Assembly: GCF_028898845.1 (NCBI RefSeq)
Contig: NZ_CP118574.1
Coordinates: 5,615,001 to 5,679,000, forward strand
Source: Streptomyces sp. WZ-12
Lineage (GTDB): Bacteria > Actinomycetota > Actinomycetes > Streptomycetales > Streptomycetaceae
DNA length: 64,000 bases
Direction: 5' to 3'
Shown here: one piece after another, positions 62,737-64,000 of the stretch
Layout: every line of letters begins with the position of its first letter
How positions within the stretch are numbered: position 1 is the first letter of the stretch
The notes under the pieces: model-generated
What the model saw: only the letters and a program-made list of their open reading frames with translations
Told to the model about the DNA's origin: nothing
Databases searched by the model: none
Position numbers and translations under genes: made by a program

Positions 62737-64000
62737 CCGCACCACCCCGCGCGCCGGGCCCCGCCCCCGCCGCACCACCGCCCTCTGGGCCCTACCGCCC
62801 GTCGCCGCCCTCGCCGTGGTGTTCCTCTACCCGCTGGCCCTGGTGGTCCGCCAGTCCCTCACCCCCGAGGACGGCGGCGGCCCCTCCACCGCCCCGTACG
62901 CCACGGTGCTGACCGCCACCTCCTTCCAGGACGCGCTCACCAACACCGTGCTGATCGCGGTCGGCGCCACCCTCGGCGCGCTCCTCCTCGGCCTGGCGCT
63001 CTCCCTGGTCATCGCCTTCGTCCCGTTCCCCGGCGGCAAGGCACTGGCCCGCTTCATCGACCTCTTCCTCGCCTTCCCCTCCTTCCTGATCACCCTCGCC
63101 CTGCTGTTCCTCTACGGCACCGTGGGCATCGCCAACGGCCTCTGGACCGACGTCACCGGCGCCACCCACGGGCCACTGAACTTCCTGCACACCCCCTGGG
63201 GCGTGCTGCTCGCCGAGGTCACCTACTTCACCCCGTTCGTGATGCGCCCCCTCCTGGCCGCGTTCTCCCAGGTGGAGACCGCCCAGGTGGAGGCCGCCGG
63301 CTCGCTGGGCGCCCGCCCCTGGCGGATCGTGCGGACGGTGATCCTGCCCGAGGCGCTGCCCTCACTGGCCGCCGGCGGCGCCCTCGTCCTGGTGCTGTGC
63401 CTCAACGAGTTCGGCATCGTCCTGTTCACCGGCGCCAAGAACGTCGTCACCCTGCCGACGCTCGTCTACACCAAGGCGATCCTCGACGGCGACTACACCG
63501 GCGCCTGCGTCGTCGCGGTCATCAACATCGCGCTCTCCGTGGCCCTTTACGCCCTCTACCGGACGGTGATGTCCCGCACCACCGGCACCGCCAGAACCCT
63601 CCGGCGCACGCCCACCCCCCGCCCCCCACGCGGGCCAGTATCCTCTGACCCACGAACACCCCACCCCCGGCCCCCACCGCCCCCGTCCTCGCCGCAGGAG
63701 GTGCCGACCGTGCTCGTGCATAGCGCAGCCGCCCGACGGGTCATCTGGGCGGCGTTCGCCCTCCTCTTCGTACCGGTCTTCGCCCTCCCGCTGCTGGTCA
63801 TCGCCACCGCCTCGGTCGCCGGCGGCTGGAGCGGAGCCCTCCCCTCCGGCCTGACCCTGACGCACTATCAGGACATCGCCCAGGGCGACGCCCTCACCGC
63901 CCTGCTGACCAGCGTGCTCACCGCCCTCGCCGCCAGCGTCCTCGCCCTCACCCTCGGCACCTGGGCCGCCCTCGCCGCCGAAAGGCTCGGCCGCCGCACC
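62729..64000 (+). CDS. 2-aminoethylphosphonate-type ABC transporter permease, two permease units in one frame (3' end beyond window)
   Basis: The frame from ATG 62729 stays open to the last base (424 codons, cut by the window). Residues 1 to about 295 form one complete BPD-type permease (AYSFS-like coupling loop in QVEAAGSLGARPWRIVRTVILPEALPSL). A Pro-rich linker (about 296-325) leads into a second permease starting VLVHSAAARRVIWAAF. No stop separates them. Fused phosphonate permeases exist, but a strong internal start at 63710 also allows separate translation. Confidence 0.85.
   Translation, partial: MPDRTTPRAGPRPRRTTALWALPPVAALAVVFLYPLALVVRQSLTPEDGGGPSTAPYATVLTATSFQDALTNTVLIAVGATLGALLLGLALSLVIAFVPFPGGKALARFIDLFLAFPSFLITLALLFLYGTVGIANGLWTDVTGATHGPLNFLHTPWGVLLAEVTYFTPFVMRPLLAAFSQVETAQVEAAGSLGARPWRIVRTVILPEALPSLAAGGALVLVLCLNEFGIVLFTGAKNVVTLPTLVYTKAILDGDYTGACVVAVINIALSVALYALYRTVMSRTTGTARTLRRTPTPRPPRGPVSSDPRTPHPRPPPPPSSPQEVPTVLVHSAAARRVIWAAFALLFVPVFALPLLVIATASVAGGWSGALPSGLTLTHYQDIAQGDALTALLTSVLTALAASVLALTLGTWAALAAERLGRRT
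63695..63712 (+). promoter_or_regulatory. internal Shine-Dalgarno and GTG start for the second permease unit
   Basis: GCAGGAGGTG is a near-perfect ribosome-binding site 7 nt before GTG 63710, which is in frame with the upstream permease. This is unexpected inside a genuine fusion and suggests the second permease was, or still is, translated on its own. Confidence 0.7.

Overview
This is a high-GC, gene-dense actinobacterial chromosome segment, almost certainly Streptomyces core chromosome. The evidence is strong third-position G/C bias, GTG starts, an SsgA-like sporulation protein, XRE/DUF5753-DUF397 regulator clusters, DasR-type dre operators beside N-acetylglucosamine PTS genes, and a ClpS-DUF2017 pair. 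From memory, the gene order resembles the S. coelicolor region holding ssgG, pncA/pncB, clpS, cysM, nagE/nagF, rph and a class A PBP; this was not checked against a database.

Layout. Positions 1-9300: an IclR regulator, an S16 (Lon-type) protease, a secreted protein, a translationally coupled quaternary-amine (glycine betaine/choline type) ABC operon, and an Lrp regulator divergent from hppD, followed by an FAD-linked glycolate/lactate-type oxidase. Positions 9400-12100: a Streptomyces-type developmental regulator island with two small coupled genes, an XRE/DUF5753 regulator, two DUF397 genes and a secreted protein. Positions 12500-24400: an L7/L12-like membrane protein, a disulfide-reductase-like flavoprotein, ssgG, two RDD membrane proteins, a secreted M6 protease, NAD salvage genes pncA and pncB, and clpS-DUF2017. 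Positions 24690-28440: an amino acid permease, then the CysO-dependent cysteine pathway (mec, a cysteine-rich leader peptide, cysO, cysM). Positions 28800-33000: an MBL-fold hydrolase and the GlcNAc PTS genes nagE2, nagE1 and nagF with several dre sites. Positions 33000-41200: rph, a lipoprotein, rdgB, an odd tRNA with a UAG anticodon, an MFS transporter, an orphan histidine kinase operon, bcp, a GroES-like protein, and a guanidine-III riboswitch controlling an SMR exporter (Gdx). Positions 41100-54600: a class A PBP, an ABC-2 exporter, DUF1707, an SGNH hydrolase, DUF445, an SSS symporter and a second YidC-like insertase. Positions 54700-64000: an FAA hydrolase, a Gfo/Idh/MocA-ROK divergent pair with a palindromic operator, and a GntR-controlled phosphonate (2-aminoethylphosphonate type) utilisation operon that runs off the window.

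The most unusual content is a pair of long non-coding elements (50222-51002 and 55579-56175). They share near-identical terminal inverted repeats of about 57 bp, and each holds two inverted copies of a 71-nt hairpin. They look like undescribed non-autonomous mobile or structured intergenic elements. Other notable points are the short-variable-arm tRNA with a UAG anticodon, the CysO carrier with an 11-residue tail after its Gly-Gly, the cysteine leader peptide, the guanidine-III riboswitch, a 15-mer shared by two distant promoters, and an in-frame fusion of the two phosphonate permeases.
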